Shown here one piece after another: positions 11,065 through 26,200 of a stretch of DNA of 64,000 nucleotides. The position numbers were made by a program, and so were the translations under genes. The first letter of the stretch is position 1; each line of letters starts with the position of its first letter. Source of the DNA: Litsea cubeba (Eukaryota; Streptophyta; Magnoliopsida; Laurales; Lauraceae); NCBI GenBank assembly GCA_012931725.1, contig CM022944.1, positions 61,290,600 through 61,354,599 on the forward strand, read 5' to 3'. The notes beneath the pieces were generated by a model. It did no database searches and was not told the origin of the DNA. It saw nothing but the letters and a program-made list of their open reading frames with translations.

Positions 11065-11263
11065 AGAGATGGAGAATGTCAATGGACATGTGAAATTTAA
11101 GAACCACTATGGACGTGTGCATGTGCAACTGTGTGGGTGCTGTAAGGTGTGGAGATCTGATCTGACATCAAAAGATGGTGGCTGGTTATCCACGGATGTC
11201 TTTGTTGATGCCAATGAGCAAAAGTGGCATGCTAATTTAAAGATTGCAAATTTCTTTGCTCCG
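11065..11263 (+). CDS. TIC236: TIC236 exon (first visible)
   Basis: The acceptor is AAAATTCAG; the exon begins with one base completing an upstream codon, so a preceding exon must exist. It encodes 66 codons ending in NFFAP, with the block GGWLSTDVFVDANEQKW. The donor is GTGGGT. The 5' edge is the least certain boundary because its first ~25 residues are poorly conserved. No preceding exon was recognised in 1-11064. Confidence 0.85.
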
Positions 11264-14200
11264 GTGGGTTATGTTTTTGAATTGGTGTAGCTCATCAAAA
11301 CAAATTAGCGAACCAAGCATATTGCCTTTATATATGCATACATCTTGCAATCAATTTGCATTTAATGAGAAAATTCGTTGTTATCTTCTGACTTTTGCAG
11401 CTTTTTGAGAGGATTCTTGATATTCCAATCACATGGTCCAAAGGTAGAGCTAGTGGTGAGGTGCTTGACTCTTTACTTTAATCTGATTACCATTTTCTTT
11501 TCCAACAGTTACTGTTGCAAATTTTTTTCATTAGAAATTCAAAGAGTTGGCTGCATTGATTTTTATCATTATTAATTTTTTGCTACAAGGACGTCAAACT
11601 CTCTAACTCATGCACTTGCTCAATATCTCTTACCAACTTGAGGAGCAGCCGGGAACAATGATTTTAGCGTTAACCCTATTTAATGATTTGGGTTGTTTGG
11701 ATACTGGGGATGGGTAGAAATGCACTAGAGAAAGGGCACTTCCTATTAGGCAGAAAAATTGTTTTAAGTACGCTGTCATTTCTCTTGATGAGCATTTCTA
11801 TGAAATGCATCCCAGTCCAAATGGTGGATGGAATAGTTCAGAGGATTTCAGGCAGATATTTTTTTAGATTTATTATTTTCTTTCTGGCTTTTGGGTTTAG
11901 AGTTGCAAATCATGCGCATTTTCTAGATCAGGTGACCTCAACAATCCCATTATGTCCATTTCCTTGAATTGGAGGGCATTTGTTTCATTTTCCATAATTT
12001 CCATGAAGCTGAACTATCACTATTTTTCCTTGGTTGATATTATTAATTGTTCTGGTAAAATATTAAAGATGTGAGATGATGCATCGCTACCTGATAGATA
12101 AGGTTTGAGATTCAGACAGGTCTTTCAAAATCTCCTGAATAGCTATTTATTTTTTCTGAAATGTATTTGCTTTCTTTATTTGTTATTTAATTCATGACTT
12201 AACAGTCCCTCGGGCTATATAACTTAGCTGGTTAGGTGCATTCTCACGCCCCCAAACCTGGATTCCCTAGCGAAGCACGAAAGTCCAAATCTTGGGGCAG
12301 GACTAGTTGAAACTTTCCCACAACTAGGATCGTAGTAAGCATTGTGAGGATTCTTAACATCATATCATTCATCATTATCAATATGCGGAAGCTGTAAACA
12401 TAAATCTCATAGAATATTTATCAGTCCATGTATGATATAGAGCTAAGCATGTCATCACATCTACTGTAAGGTTCAAGTTGCAAAAGAAATAGAAGTATTT
12501 TATTACAAACTAGCCACAAAAGGGGCAATAAAAGTCTATAAAGGAAAGTATAAAGTCTAAGTCCAAAGTCCAATAGTACTCTCAGTCCTCGCTCGGCGCC
12601 TCAAGTAATTTGTCACCCATCGGGGTAAAGGAAAGGGATCCAATACCTACAGCACAAAGGGAAAGAACATCAGGTTTGGATAAACTCGACAAGACACAAT
12701 ATGATTGCATCAAAATAGAATAGAGGACAATAAAGATGATTAGGAGATTAACAAAGATAGATAAACTAAGCATTTGTGCATGAATTAGATAATAATAAGG
12801 ATCAATATAAAGAGTAATATATAAAAAGGTAAACATCCTAGCAAAATAGATAACTCCACAGAAGCCAAATCACCATTAGATATTATGTTGCAACCCTCTT
12901 GTATTCGAACCGAGTGGTAGGGATGCATGGGATAACAAGCCCCGCCAAAGAAAAATCGCACGGGGATGCCCAGCCAAAGTTGGTACTGAAAGCGTCGAAG
13001 TAGTACTTACTACTTAGTGGATAAATTCTCCCTACCCACCCTAGCAGAGAGAATTCAAAAGGTTCTGCCAAAGATTATCTCCAGTGAGCAAGGGGCTTTT
13101 GTAGAGGGAAGGCAAATCTTAGACGACATCTTGATGGCCAATGAATGTGTGCATTCAAGGCTTAAGGAGAGGGCTCTGGGGATCATCTGCAAGCTAGACC
13201 TGGAGAAAGCTTATGATAGGGTGGACTGGAAATTCCTTCAATACATGTTAGGAAGAATGGGGTTTGGGGAAAAATGGGATTCAGGAGTGTGTCTCGTTAG
13301 CTTGGTTCTCTATTTTTGGTGAGTGGGTTCCCAAAGGGCTACTTCTAGGATGGAAGGGGGCTCCGACATGGGGACCCCCTCTCCCCTTTTCTCTTCCTAA
13401 TTGTAGCAGAAGCGCTGGGAAGAATGATAAAAAAGGCTGTGAATGAAGGAATGTTCAAAGGCTTCAGAGTGGCTAGAAATTCTCCAGTTATCAGCCACTT
13501 GCAGTATGTTGATGATACTCTCATATTCTGTGGAGCAAAGGAAGCTCATGTTAGAAATGTTCAAGCCACTATCCTATGCTTTGAAGCAGTGTCAGGGCTC
13601 AAAGTCAACTTCTTCAAGAGTGAGGTGATTGGTCTACGTACAGAGAAGCCCCTTCTCCTTAAAGTTTCAGGTATTATAGGCTGCAAGATTGGGGATCTTC
13701 TTATTTCGTACTTAGGCATGCCACTGTGCTTGGGGCGGGTTACTAAATCTCTCCGGAACCTAGTTGTGGAAAGGGTAGAGAGGAAGCTGTCTACATGGAA
13801 AGCAAATTACCTATCTATAGGTGGAAGGGTAACCCTCATCAAATCTGTCCTCTCCAACTTGCTAGTCTATTACTTCTCCATCTTTAGATGCCCGACCTCA
13901 ATTATAAAGAGGCTCGAAAGATGGCAGAGAGAGTTCTTATGGCATGGCACAAGCTCTCAGAAGAAGATTCACTTGGTAGATTGGGAATCCATATGTAAGC
14001 CGGAGAAAGAAGGAGGCCTGGGAATTAGACCCCTAAAGAAGATGAATCAAGCCCTTCTGGGCAAATGGCTGTGGAGGATTGGAGACGGTTCACAAGGTCT
14101 TTGGAGACAGGTTTTGGAAAAGGAAATACAACCTTCCAAGACATGGTGGGATGTTCAGGACCCCCCTTGGAATTCATCTGCTATATGGAAAGGAATCCTC

Positions 14201-17200
14201 TCGGTTAAGGGAATTTTCATGGAGGACATCAGGTACAAAATTGGATTGGGGGAGAGGATCCTTTTTTGGAAAGATAGGTGGGTAGGTGAGAGGGTGTTCT
14301 GTGCTCAATTCCCAGACCTGTTTAGGTGTGCACAAGACAAGGAAGCAACAATCAGCTCTTATATGAGTAGTACTGGAGGCCAAAGGGTTTGGTGTCACAC
14401 ATTTAGAAGGAACTTGAAGGACAACGAAGAATCCCATTTCATTGATCTCTTTAATTCCTTGAACAGTTTTACCATTCAAAACAACAGAGCAGATGATAGG
14501 GTGTGGACTGCCTCTTAGAATGGATCCTTTTCAGTGTCTTCTTTCTTTAAGACGACTAAACAATCCCAGGGATAGGAGTGGGGTGTATGGCATATGGAAG
14601 ATGAAAACTCCTCCTAGAGTGCTTGTATTTGGGTGGCTTGCTCTTAGGAAAAAGGATCCCTACTATGGACCTTTTGAGGAGGGGAGGGATGACGATTGTG
14701 AATGGATGCTCGATGTGCTTGAAGGATGAAGAATCCGTGGACCATCTCTTGCTAAATTGTAAATCAGCTTAGACTATTTGGATGGCTATAATAGGAGGGT
14801 TTGGTTGTTGTTGAGCTCTTCCTCATTCTCTCCCCGAGCTTTTCCAAGCTTGGAAAGTTTTAATTGGGGACCCTAGAGGCAAAGTGATGTGGCGGTTGTC
14901 TTTCCTAGCGGTGATCTGGACAATTTGGAAGGAAAGAAACTCAAGATGTTTTGAATGAATTGCAGTTAGTGAAAGCAAACTGGTGGAGAAATCGAAGTTT
15001 TTGGTAGCTTTTTGTGTGTCTATTCTCCCTTCTTTTAAGGGATACTCATTAGATCAAATTGTGTATCATTGGAAAGAGGTGGCCTTTTCTATGACAGGGC
15101 CTTAGTTTGTCCTGTTTTGTTTTCTTTTGCTTTCAGTACTTCTCTCTTGTACTGTTTGCTTCTTTTAATGAAAGTAACCATTCAAAAAAAAAAAAAAAGG
15201 GTCCACCTCAAAATCCAATCTATAGATGGCAATGTAGATGTACCACTCTAGATGTTTCAACCATAGATAGCTCGAGCCACGGCTTGAAAACCATGCGCTC
15301 GAGCATGTCTTCACCCATATCTCCAGGATAAAAGGTCCTCAGCCCTTCCATTTCCTTATCATGAAATTGTTTAGGGGCAACCTTCTCCAGAAGGAGAGAA
15401 CGGAGCATGCCGAACTCATAGCACGTCAACACTCCTCTCTCCGGGAATGTTAACCAGAACTCGACTGGCAATGGATATATGCCCGAAGGGGAATGCATTA
15501 AAAGGTAATGACGTCGCCACCTCCGATTGCTCATCGGAGGGACTCCTCGACGTGAGTAAACACGAAAGGATGCGCCGCGCAAGCGGTATTAGACTCTTGG
15601 AATCCTTATCCCAAGAGTTGAAAAGTCCTGCCACAGGGGATCCAGTCTGTGGTTGACTCAAACAGCTGAGTGGTGCTTGACTCAAGGAATCACAAAAAGA
15701 CAGTATCTGGCTGGGCTCCTTCTTGCATGACCAAGATATCCATCAAATAAAGGAACTATTCCAAAGTTTCCAAATCCATCCAAAACAATGCCATGAATAT
15801 TCTAAAGTCATTTCCATAGGTAGTCCTTTCCAAACAAGCCATTGAATAGCCACCTAGCCTCACACACGAGTCATCCACATCCTACACCCAATACAAGTAT
15901 AGATACTAGGTCCACTCTAAGTCTTTAACACATCATCCATACTTAACAAATCCATAGCTAACAAAGGACGCATAAACAAAATGAGATAGAGGTCAATTGA
16001 ATACATAAGCAATATAGATCAACGAATCGAACACAAGTCAAAGGACTAATTAAAGTAGCCAAACCTAGGTCATTAGTTGCTGTTTGGGTGTGAACACTGG
16101 GCCATTCAACTAAAAGGCCAAATGAGGGTTTCAGATGCCATCAATTTCATTCTTGATGCTCTGATGGTCAAGGGTGTCCAAAAGTCCCACAATTACCATC
16201 CTCTTGACTTGACCCCGCCTCTCACACGTTACTTCGAACAACTCATAAGTGAATGTTAAGCTCACTCATTTGCTAATCTGCTTACTAAAAGTCCCATAAT
16301 TCAAGGTCATAAATTGAGGTTCCTAAACATAGTCCAAGGGTCTAAAAACCCATATTCATCACAATGGGAAGCCCAGGCTGATGGTTACCAAGAGGTCTTA
16401 TATGGCTAGCTGCGAGTGTGCTACGGCTAGCTTTATGGCTCACCATGGGTAGCCTTATGGCTAGCCGTGACGCAGTCGTGGAACAAAATTGTGTATTTTA
16501 GCCTCTCTGAAAAATGTGACCGCAGTATATTCATGGTTAGCTTTCTGGGAGGCTAGCCGTAAATGATCCACGGCTAGCCATAGCTTCCTAGGAACTTCAT
16601 CAGAATTACATCAATTAGGGCATTCCAAACCTCCTACAACCATTGAATTACCTAGATCTAAGATCCTCCATCTCAATTGGGGTTTCCAATCACGTGTTAG
16701 GTCTAAAAACATCAAAAGAGCTTAGAAATTTGGTGATTTAGAGCAAATCATCAGATCTAAAGCAATTCATTGCAAGAATCACATAAGTCTAACATGCATG
16801 CCGGTAATTGATATATTGTGACTTGCCTTGGTCTTGAATTGGGTAAATATCTCTCAAAAGCCAAGATCCCAAGCCAAACTCCTAGAATCAACCCAAATTT
16901 CACAATCCTCCTAGATCCAGCTTTTCTACACACAAATCCAAGGGAGAAAGGGATTAGGGACTGAATTCTACATTAGATTTAACAAGGAAAGCTATATGGA
17001 AGCTAGGGTTAGAAATTCACCGGAATTGGGGGAAAGAGAAGGAAATCCAATGACAGATGCAGAAGGGGAAGATAGGGATCTTGTCGTTCTTGTTGATCTT
17101 CAAGGATAGCCACAAGGAGAATGGTAGATCTTGTTGCAGGGAGGGAGTGAGAGGGAGAGAGGGAGGGAGGGAGAGGAGGGGGGGAGGGAGGAATAAGGGT

Positions 17201-20200
17201 TTGGTTGTTGGTTTTGTTCCTAAACAAGGAAAGTGTCAAAGACTAAAATGCCCTTAGTACTTAAATGGTTCAAAGAAGACTAACTAGGATTATTTATGGG
17301 ATTCCAAAGGGTTTCATCCCTTCTCCAAGGGCTCCTACAAGCAAAACCACTACACTGCCAACTTCCTAAAATTACATCTACCCCCTCACAATTTCCGAAA
17401 ATCACAAATGACCCCTCCTAACTACCCAACTAGGTCCAAAAGCTGCTAAAACACCTAAATTGAGAGTCTACCACTCCCAACCTAGTTAATCATCGCATAT
17501 CCACTATCTACTCACCACTAAACACCACTTATCAACATAGTTACTATTAATAAAGACTCTGGCCTGACATACATCAAAGTCCCCATTAAGGGGCGAGAGT
17601 GCATGAGTTTGTGTTTTCCCAAAAAAATAGAAAACAAAATGCAAGAAAAGAATCAACAAAATGAATAATACTTAAAACAGAAAATAGCCTAATATAGGGA
17701 TGCCTAAGAGGAAACAACCTTTTGGACGCAACAAGTAAACTTTGTGGAGTGCAAGCATATAGAGGATAACTGCAAGTGTTGACTAAATGTTTGAGTATCT
17801 ACTGTAGGGAGAAATGGTCTAGTGAGATGGTGCGATATTTGAACTGAATTTATATGGTGTTTGTGGGGGTTTGAAAGATCATGATGATTTTTTTTTTTTT
17901 GGGGGGGGGGGGGGGGGGGTGGCATGTGCAAAAAACCAACCTTATCCAATCATCCTAGCCCCTTCACCTTAACAGCAGTCCACATTTGCAACAGCTTTGA
18001 GGTAATGATACCTCATTTCATATATCAAACTAAATTTGATTGGGTTGATTTTCTGCAGATTCCTAGCCCCCATCAAGATCTTTTAACCCCCTGCCCTTCA
18101 TGGTTGCCACACATCCAGGTGGGCCCTATAAATTCAGCTCACATACCACACCATTTCCCTAGACTGTTTCTCCTAGTGTAGATACCAGTATAAATCTTGC
18201 ACATACAAGATCCCCACCCACTTTTCCACCTTTGTTTCATTTCTGGGGTTGCACCAGGTGTCGAAAAGGCCTTTGAGTTCTCCTTTCAATTTCTCTCCTT
18301 GTAGTTGTATCCTATTGTGTAGCCATCATCTCGGCATCGTTGTACATTGTGGAATTGCTTCTAATGCCCCTTTATTCAATCAACAACATATTGATCAATA
18401 ATTAATCTCTCATTATGATGATTAATGTTTTTGTCTTGTCGGATGACCCACCTTACAAACCATTATGTTATGGTGATTGGTATTTAATGATTGAAGGAGA
18501 GATGGTTTAGGAAAACATGGTGCAGCCATTGTGGTTGGGATCCTGATTTCATGAGAAATAAAAGTGACAAACTTCTAGTACTAAAACTTGCAAAAATAAA
18601 TTTTAATTGTGTTTCAGAAAAGGGCTTTCATGGTCGTATCTCCCGGTTGTTCAGTCGATTTTTTTATACAAAGTGATAGTTTCCATTCCTTTAAAAAAAT
18701 AAAATAAAATAAAAAAGTGCAATTTTCATAGATACTCTTGTAAAAAATAGTAATAACTTAAATGTGCTTGGTTTGATCATGATGGACTGGAATAGTATGG
18801 TTGACAAAAAGCGAGAAAATTCTTCTCGAATAGAATTTGTTCTCTACTAGAGGGTCCTCTCAAGTGAGAAGCATCTCCCTAGGTACGCTTAAATATAGAA
18901 ATTTGTCCTTGGCTGTAGCCCAGCTGGTTAGGGACTGCTTGCAAAACTTTTAAAATGATATCATCCTAATTTTCCCTAATTGAGATTAATCTATATGATA
19001 TATTGGTAGTAAATGGGATTATTTTCTCCTGCAGCCATGTGGGATTTTCGGTGTACACCTTTAATTCAGGGGGTCCCTTTTTTGTGGACGGCTGGGAATG
19101 AAAATCTTGCACTATCTGTACACCTGTGGGACACATACTGTGAGTGAATACTTTCTGTGTACATAGTCTAGTGAACGCTGATATTTAATGACGTAGTACG
19201 CTGCAGGATTTCACACTCCCTCTCAAATTGATGTTGGTTGGATTGAATAAAACAATTATGAAAATATTGAATTGATGTTGATCCTTAGTCATGAGACCTT
19301 TGTGAAGATGTTAACAATTTGAATAGTTGTGTCTTGTCACAACTGACGACCCGAAATCCGGGGCCCAAAAATCCCGTGTCGTGTGCAATAAGCATCATAT
19401 ACACATCCATATGTCAAATCACATGCATATAAAGATTTAGGCTTTTCCTAATTTAACTGAAGTCTTTATTTAATAGTGTATCAATAGATAAAGGGAAGAA
19501 TTCCACAATTTAAAGAAATTGAAACATAAGCAACGAAAATCTTTTAATGTTCAAAAATAATAAAATAACGCTCCGAAAGCTAAATCTTTTAATTTTATAA
19601 TGAGTCATCTTGCCGCTCAACCACATATAGCAAATCCTATCTCTTGATCATCGGACCCTCCTGCATCTCTAGTTTCTGCTTAACTGGATTGGGGCAAAAG
19701 CAACAATCGGTGAACCTGATTGTATAGAGTTCTACTCTACATGTGTGCATAACAACATGATAATAAATAGTATTTTAAATAAACAACATTATGGAATTTG
19801 AAATCTAACCATAGGACAACCACCTAACCACCTGATAGCACCGGCCCAAATGCATAGATCTCATGGATGCCTTATAACAACATAAAGGGGCTGTGTCACG
19901 ACCTGGAACCTGGGGCCCTTAGAATTCCGTGTCGAGACTTATACAAGGATCACATCACAAACATAAATTAAATCAAAATACTTCAATAAGAATCCAGGCA
20001 ATCCTATTAATTTAATTTGTATATAATTTAAAATCTAAAATCAACATGAAACTTTTAGTCACGCCAGCCATCTTGAAATAAAATGAAAAACTACAACTAT
20101 TAAAATGTCAAATAAATCAACTACTATAATTAAATGAATAAAATGGACTATCTTTCTTCATCTCTAGGTGACTCCATTGCTCAAGTGTGCATTTCGAAGC

Positions 20201-23200
20201 TCTTGGTCATCACGGTATTCTTCAATTTCTAAATCCCGGTTACATGGAAGGGGTAATCCAGGAGTCAATGGAAACTGATTGATAAGCATTCAGCCAATTG
20301 CATAATAGACAACACAACAATTTTATAAGACAATATGAAATTTTATAAATCATTCAACCTAAACAATATAGCATTCACAATTGTAGCATGCCCCACTGTC
20401 CTCATCACACCCATTGACAACCACCTCATCACCAGGTAGCACCGGCCAACATGGAATCAATTATCACAATGCTAAAACTTGATCTAAGCAAATAGGATTG
20501 AAGGCCCACTCACCTCATATAATGCATCTCGTATTCAGGTAATATGCGCACAAGGATCCTTCTCCTCTTGGACTTGGAATATCGTGCACATAGTGCTGGT
20601 AGTACATTGGGTCCCATCTGTAGTGATTAATAAGTCTTCTTAGCAATTAACAAGGGCCCCACAATTTCTAACAACTTAAGACCCACTAACTTCTAACCAA
20701 TGGGTCCTGCCTAATATTTTCTGTTTCCTAAAAGACTTAGGACCCACTTACAATAGCCAATCTAAAAAAAAAAAAAAAATTCCAAGAATATTAATATTTT
20801 CACATAAAAAATTCATATAATAATAAGGATCTTATTAATCAAAATTCGAAATCATGCAAAAAAAAAAAAATAATAATAATAAGCAAAAAATTCAAACCCC
20901 TAGTTAGATTCAGGGATATTACAATGGCACATGTAGGAGTGCAATCAACTTCCTTGCAAATTCTTAACAAATAGCATGACAATCAACTTTACTACGTTCC
21001 GTGCATTTGTGGAATGATTGTATTTGAGGCAATCTAATTAACACTTGTACTATCAGCATGAAGCACAGTAGTGGTTGTTTGAGGCAATTCCAATTCAGAT
21101 AGAAGCCCACTTAACCATTATTTTTTTTGGAGCAAGCAGATGTATAAATAATGAACAACGCTTGTGGAGCAGAGTAACAATTGTCTAGAATCTTAGTTTA
21201 GATAGAAGCTACATACCATTTTATTTTTGAACAAGTGGATATAGAAAAGATATTTACTTTGGTGGATGACTTTGAGACTCATGGATTGCCTAAAATCATG
21301 CACCAACAACTGGTGGTTGACGGGCGCCAGGACAACTGACCTCCAATCCCCATGGACATAGGTGGATAGAGTAATTTGAAAAAAATAGCCCTCGCTCTCG
21401 AGCATGATTCAAAATAGCAGCCGTTACGCTAATCGACCGTAGCAGTTGAGGCTGCTACACTATTTTGAAAATAGCGGCACTATAGGCTATAACCTAGTAC
21501 AACCAAGTAGTTTTAATTTTAAGCACTGTTATTCCTATTTCATCTCCTCAGTGGCCTTTCCTAAACTTGTCCTACCCTTATATGGTTTAAAGTCACTAGA
21601 AAAACAATAGATTGGTTGCTATACAAGATTCAAAGTTTCACTACTTAAAAAGTTAACACCGACCACTGGCTGCTACGCCCGCCGCAACCGTTATTTTGAT
21701 CCTTGATCCTGAGTTCCTTGGAGATACTGCATAATCCTTGTAAGTTGTAATAGAAGCCATATGAAGCATGCCATCCACCTTTTTCTTCCTAATTAACTAT
21801 TTGATGGCAACTGTTTCCTCTTTTCTGCCCAATCCCCACATATCGTATAGATGAATTATTGTTCGGATACTTTAATGATCCTTCGTTTTACTCTACAATT
21901 CTCCTGCGATTGAAATCGTCACATTTGTGGTACTAAATTGTTCTCCTCTTCTCTTCTCTGCTTTCAGATCCATGATACTAAGCATTGCTATTTTTAGTGC
22001 ATGTATTAGTTCTAGAAACAACTCATTCAGGTGATAATTTTCGTCACTTTTATTCATAATATGTTTCTTTGAACACCTGGTCGACCCTTTCTTTCTATAT
22101 CAACTACAACATAGGAGCTGGAACTAACTGCCAAAATTAGATTTCCTCTTTTAGAGGGATTGTGTTGTTAGATAGAGTATAGTATAGCTTACGAACTTGT
22201 GGAATTTTTTTAACCTCCAAATAGGTCTGTTAAGTTTTTCGTAGGGTTATACCTTTTGTATTCTGAAATTTATTTTGTAGATTTTATTTTGTTTATTTTT
22301 ATCAATTAAATTATATGAGATTCACATCATCTCGTTGGGATTGTTATATTTCACGCTATACTCTTTGTCACATTCACAGGTTCACATATGCATGTCAAGG
22401 GGGGAGACATTTCCTAGCCTTCATGGACAACTTGATGTGAATGGGCTGGCTTTCCAAATTTTCGATGCTCCATCATGTTTTTCAGTACGTTTATTTGTTT
22501 GTTCCTAAGTTTCTTACCATCTATTTGTCCTAAGACTACTATGAATAGCGTTAATACATTATGAGAGAGAGGGAGAGAGATGAATACAATTCAAAGGACA
22601 AAAGACTTAGGCATATATTCGAAGGCTGAGTTGCCTTTGTTTTGGCCTGTTTTTAGAACTATGTTTTTATTTTTACTGATCCTTTAACACTCACATATTG
22701 ATTGGCAATGCTTGCTTGCAGGAAATAGCAGCAAGTTTATGCTTTCGTGGCCAAAGAGCTTTCTTGCATGATGCAAATGGCTGGTTTGGTGATGCTCCTC
22801 TTGAAGCTTCTGGTGATTTTGGCCTAAATCCTGAGGAAGGAGAGTTTCATCTAATGTGTCAGGTCTATTTCATTGTTTTCTTATAGGTAGCTTTGAACTT
22901 TATTTTCAGAGGAAATGCATCTAAAACTGTTTCTGATTGTCAGTCCTTTGCTTCATCTTTGACAAAGCAAAACTTTGCGGTGACTTATTGACCTCATGTG
23001 GTATTTATAGCCTGATCTATTTTTGTGTGCCTTTGTGCATGGAGGATTGCTAAAGTTACACTGATTAGGGGGCTCCAAGTTTGTGAAATTTTGTTTTTTT
23101 GAATTTGGACTGCTAAATATTTTATTCTTCACTATTCATTTGATTGGAAGCAATTGGGTGTTAAGTTCATTTGATTAGTTTAATACCCCTGCAACGCTCT

Positions 23201-26200
23201 TCTTCATCTGTTGCTTGGCATTGGTAACAATCATGGATGTAAATAGCGGCCGATACATAGTGTATCGTCCGCAAAATCGGGCAATTGATTTTTTCAGTGA
23301 TTCCTGTTAAATTATATTCTCACATTTAGTTTGATTCAACATGTTTATCTATCTATGAGAAACAACGTCATATGTTTATTTTCTTTTGTTAATTGCTTCA
23401 TGTAGTTTTTGGTGAACTTTCTTTGTTGTTAGCAAGTTCATCGTAGTTTGTCCTAATAGATGGCTGTATTTTTTAGTTGGATTTGTATATTCCTATAGTA
23501 TATCCATCTATTTCATTAATTCTCAAGGTAAATTTTGTGATCCACCCACAAAGCTATCTTGATCCAATCACAGAAGAATTTGGTCCAGTTGCTGGGCTTT
23601 GGAGTCTATGAACTATGATGACGACGACTATGATTGGCATCTTTACTTTGTGAATTTGAACCCCACAGAATGAGTGTTTTCAGCCATGAATATTGCTAAA
23701 CTGGTTTTTGTAGGCAACCACATAGCAATGAATCCCTTACTAGTAAAAGAAAATTGCTGAAAGTTTACTTCAGGATTTATAGTTGAAAACTTCAATTGTG
23801 TAAAAGAAGGCTGAGGACAACTAAAATAGATGTGTTATTTATTAATGTGAATTAAGATAGAAAATGTTTGTTTGTAAGATACATTTACAGTTTTGTACTT
23901 GTGCTGCTCTACCAAGATTCACGCTATAGATGACAAGCAATGGCGGACCCGGGATTTTCATTTGGGTGGTGCGGGCAATGGTCAAGTTAAAAAATAAAAT
24001 AAAAATGTTTATAGTGTTATTATTTAAGAAATTTCTCAAACCTTGCGGGTGCGGTCGCACCCGAGTGGTTACATGTAGGTCCTCCCCTGATGACAAGCAA
24101 CACAAGTCCCCACAGAATGTTTAGATGATATGCAATGTTCTACGTTGATTATGTAAATGGCCCGGGAAGGGGTGAACAGACTGGCTCAACATAGAAGCCT
24201 TTAAATCTGGGGCTGGTAGATGGGCTTGCTTGTCGAGAAGCTCACTAAACCAAAGAGGCCTATGAACAGCCCTACCATATTGTTTTACCTTAGGCATTCG
24301 TTTTAATTTCATCAGCATTTTTTTTTCTTTCTTTTTATTTTAGAATTAGTTTATATTTCTTGTTTTTGTTGGCAGGTGCAATGTGTTGAAGCCAATGCCC
24401 TTATGAAGACATTCAAGATGAAGCCTTTGTTATTCCCAGTACGTGCAGTACTTTTTGGGGCTTTGGTTCTCTTAATTCATGAACACCTATTATTTGATAG
24501 TAACTCTTGTAATATCTAGTCGACTATCTATTATGTGAAATTGTTATGAAACCTCATGCTTTCGAGAAAATATATATATATATATAAATGGGAAATTCTA
24601 AAAAACACCCCACTTTTAAAAGCCCCCTTTTCCACTCCCTTTTTTTTTTTTTGTCATGGGGCCCATATTGAGTCAATCTAGCCTTTTTCACACACTACCC
24701 ACCTATGAATAGTCACAACTCCAAGTTTGACACTCATCCGACTTTTCCTCACCGTTGGATTGAAATCATGATAAAATGATGTCTTTGAACCATTAAATTT
24801 TAGGGACATGGATCAAAAGGTTAGGATGATCTTATGGACTCAAGATTTTGCATATAGGTAGGCTTCACATAGATCTTTCCATCCAATGGACTTCCATGAT
24901 CATCATGCATCCCTGTGGGCCTAACTAGGAGGGGCGTTTTCTCCTAAAAAATGCTCGGGCACTGTGTAGCGCTCCCATATATATATATATGTGTGTGTAT
25001 GTGTGTGTGTGCGCACTTGCTAGTTGATGTGGATTTGTTCTTTTGTCCAAATAACTGTGATTGAAACCACATTGTAGGGGCTTCGTGGTATCAAATTTAG
25101 GTGCTTCCATGGATTTTAAAGATCCAAAACTGATAATTAAGCCAATAATGAGTCCAAGGAGCTGTATATAGTAAACAGGGCAAAGCTCGAAGAAAACTTG
25201 TAATTAACTCAGTGTGATAAAACTAAAGCTTACTAAAATACCTGGCGGCTGAATTTCAGTTTCTTAGAAGAGTACGCTTTCCATTGCCTTCATGATTCAA
25301 TATTCGGACTGGGCTACACTGTAGCATGTATTCATATTGTTGAGAGATGTTTAGAGACTGATTGTACTTGTTCAAAATTTTAGGGACTATTTTGTAATTA
25401 TAGAAAGTGCAATTTTCCCTAACTTTTTATAAATTTCTCAAAAATCTATGAATGAAAATATATAAAGCTCGTTTGTGTGCTCTAATTGGATGACCAACAC
25501 TCTTTTTTTGCTCATTCTCTCTCCTTTCATATTTTTTTCAACTTTTAATCTTTTTACTTTAATTCAAGTTCACTTTCCATCTAGGGCTTACAATGTCACG
25601 TCCCAAGACTGGGAACTCCTAGAATCCAACTCTCAGAATGTGAGTTATAATTAAGTCCTTAGAGTGAGATCAAACACATAAATCTGCAGCAGAACATTAC
25701 ATATACATTCAATTTCACTATCACTATTGTAAGAGCATAAGGAAATTCTAAGAAACTTTCATTCAGCATCATCATCATCATCATCAAAGCCTTGTCCCAA
25801 CTATGTTGGGGTTGACTACATGAATTTTGTTTCTCCATTCCGTTCTATCCTGAGCCAAATCCTCAGGTAAGTTGCATTCTTTAGATTTATTTTTGCTACC
25901 TCCATCCTTGTCCTCCATGGCCGACCCTTTCCCCTTGGTGGGACATCAACCTGCATCACCAAACTTTTCCTTACTGGCACTGTTGCCTACTTGCGTTGGA
26001 TGTGCCCAAATTGTCTCAAATGGATTTCTCTAATTTTATCACCTATTGATGCTATCCCTTAACAAAGCGCTCATTTCTAATTTTATCCTACTTTCTAGTT
26101 TTACCACACATCCACCTCAACATTCTCGTCTCTACTACATCCAGTTTGTGCATATACTGTATTGCTCTTGATCAGTCAACTCCATAGGTCATAGCTGGTG

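Larger units (their letters stand above)
12211..17640 (+). mobile_element. tRNA-derived SINE-like fragment, split by solo LTR E2
   Basis: The left piece (12211-12241) carries a pol III A-box-like string TAACTTAGCTGGTTAGG. The right piece (17575-~17640) carries CCCCATTAAGGGGCGAGAG and a degenerate B-box-like stretch, then a short A-rich tail. Joined across E2 they resemble a plant tRNA-headed SINE. The call rests on motif layout only. Confidence 0.5.

Noticed and set aside
18909..18935. Possible tRNA gene
   Set aside because: Only an A-box-like head is present; no anticodon arm, B box or acceptor pairing follows.
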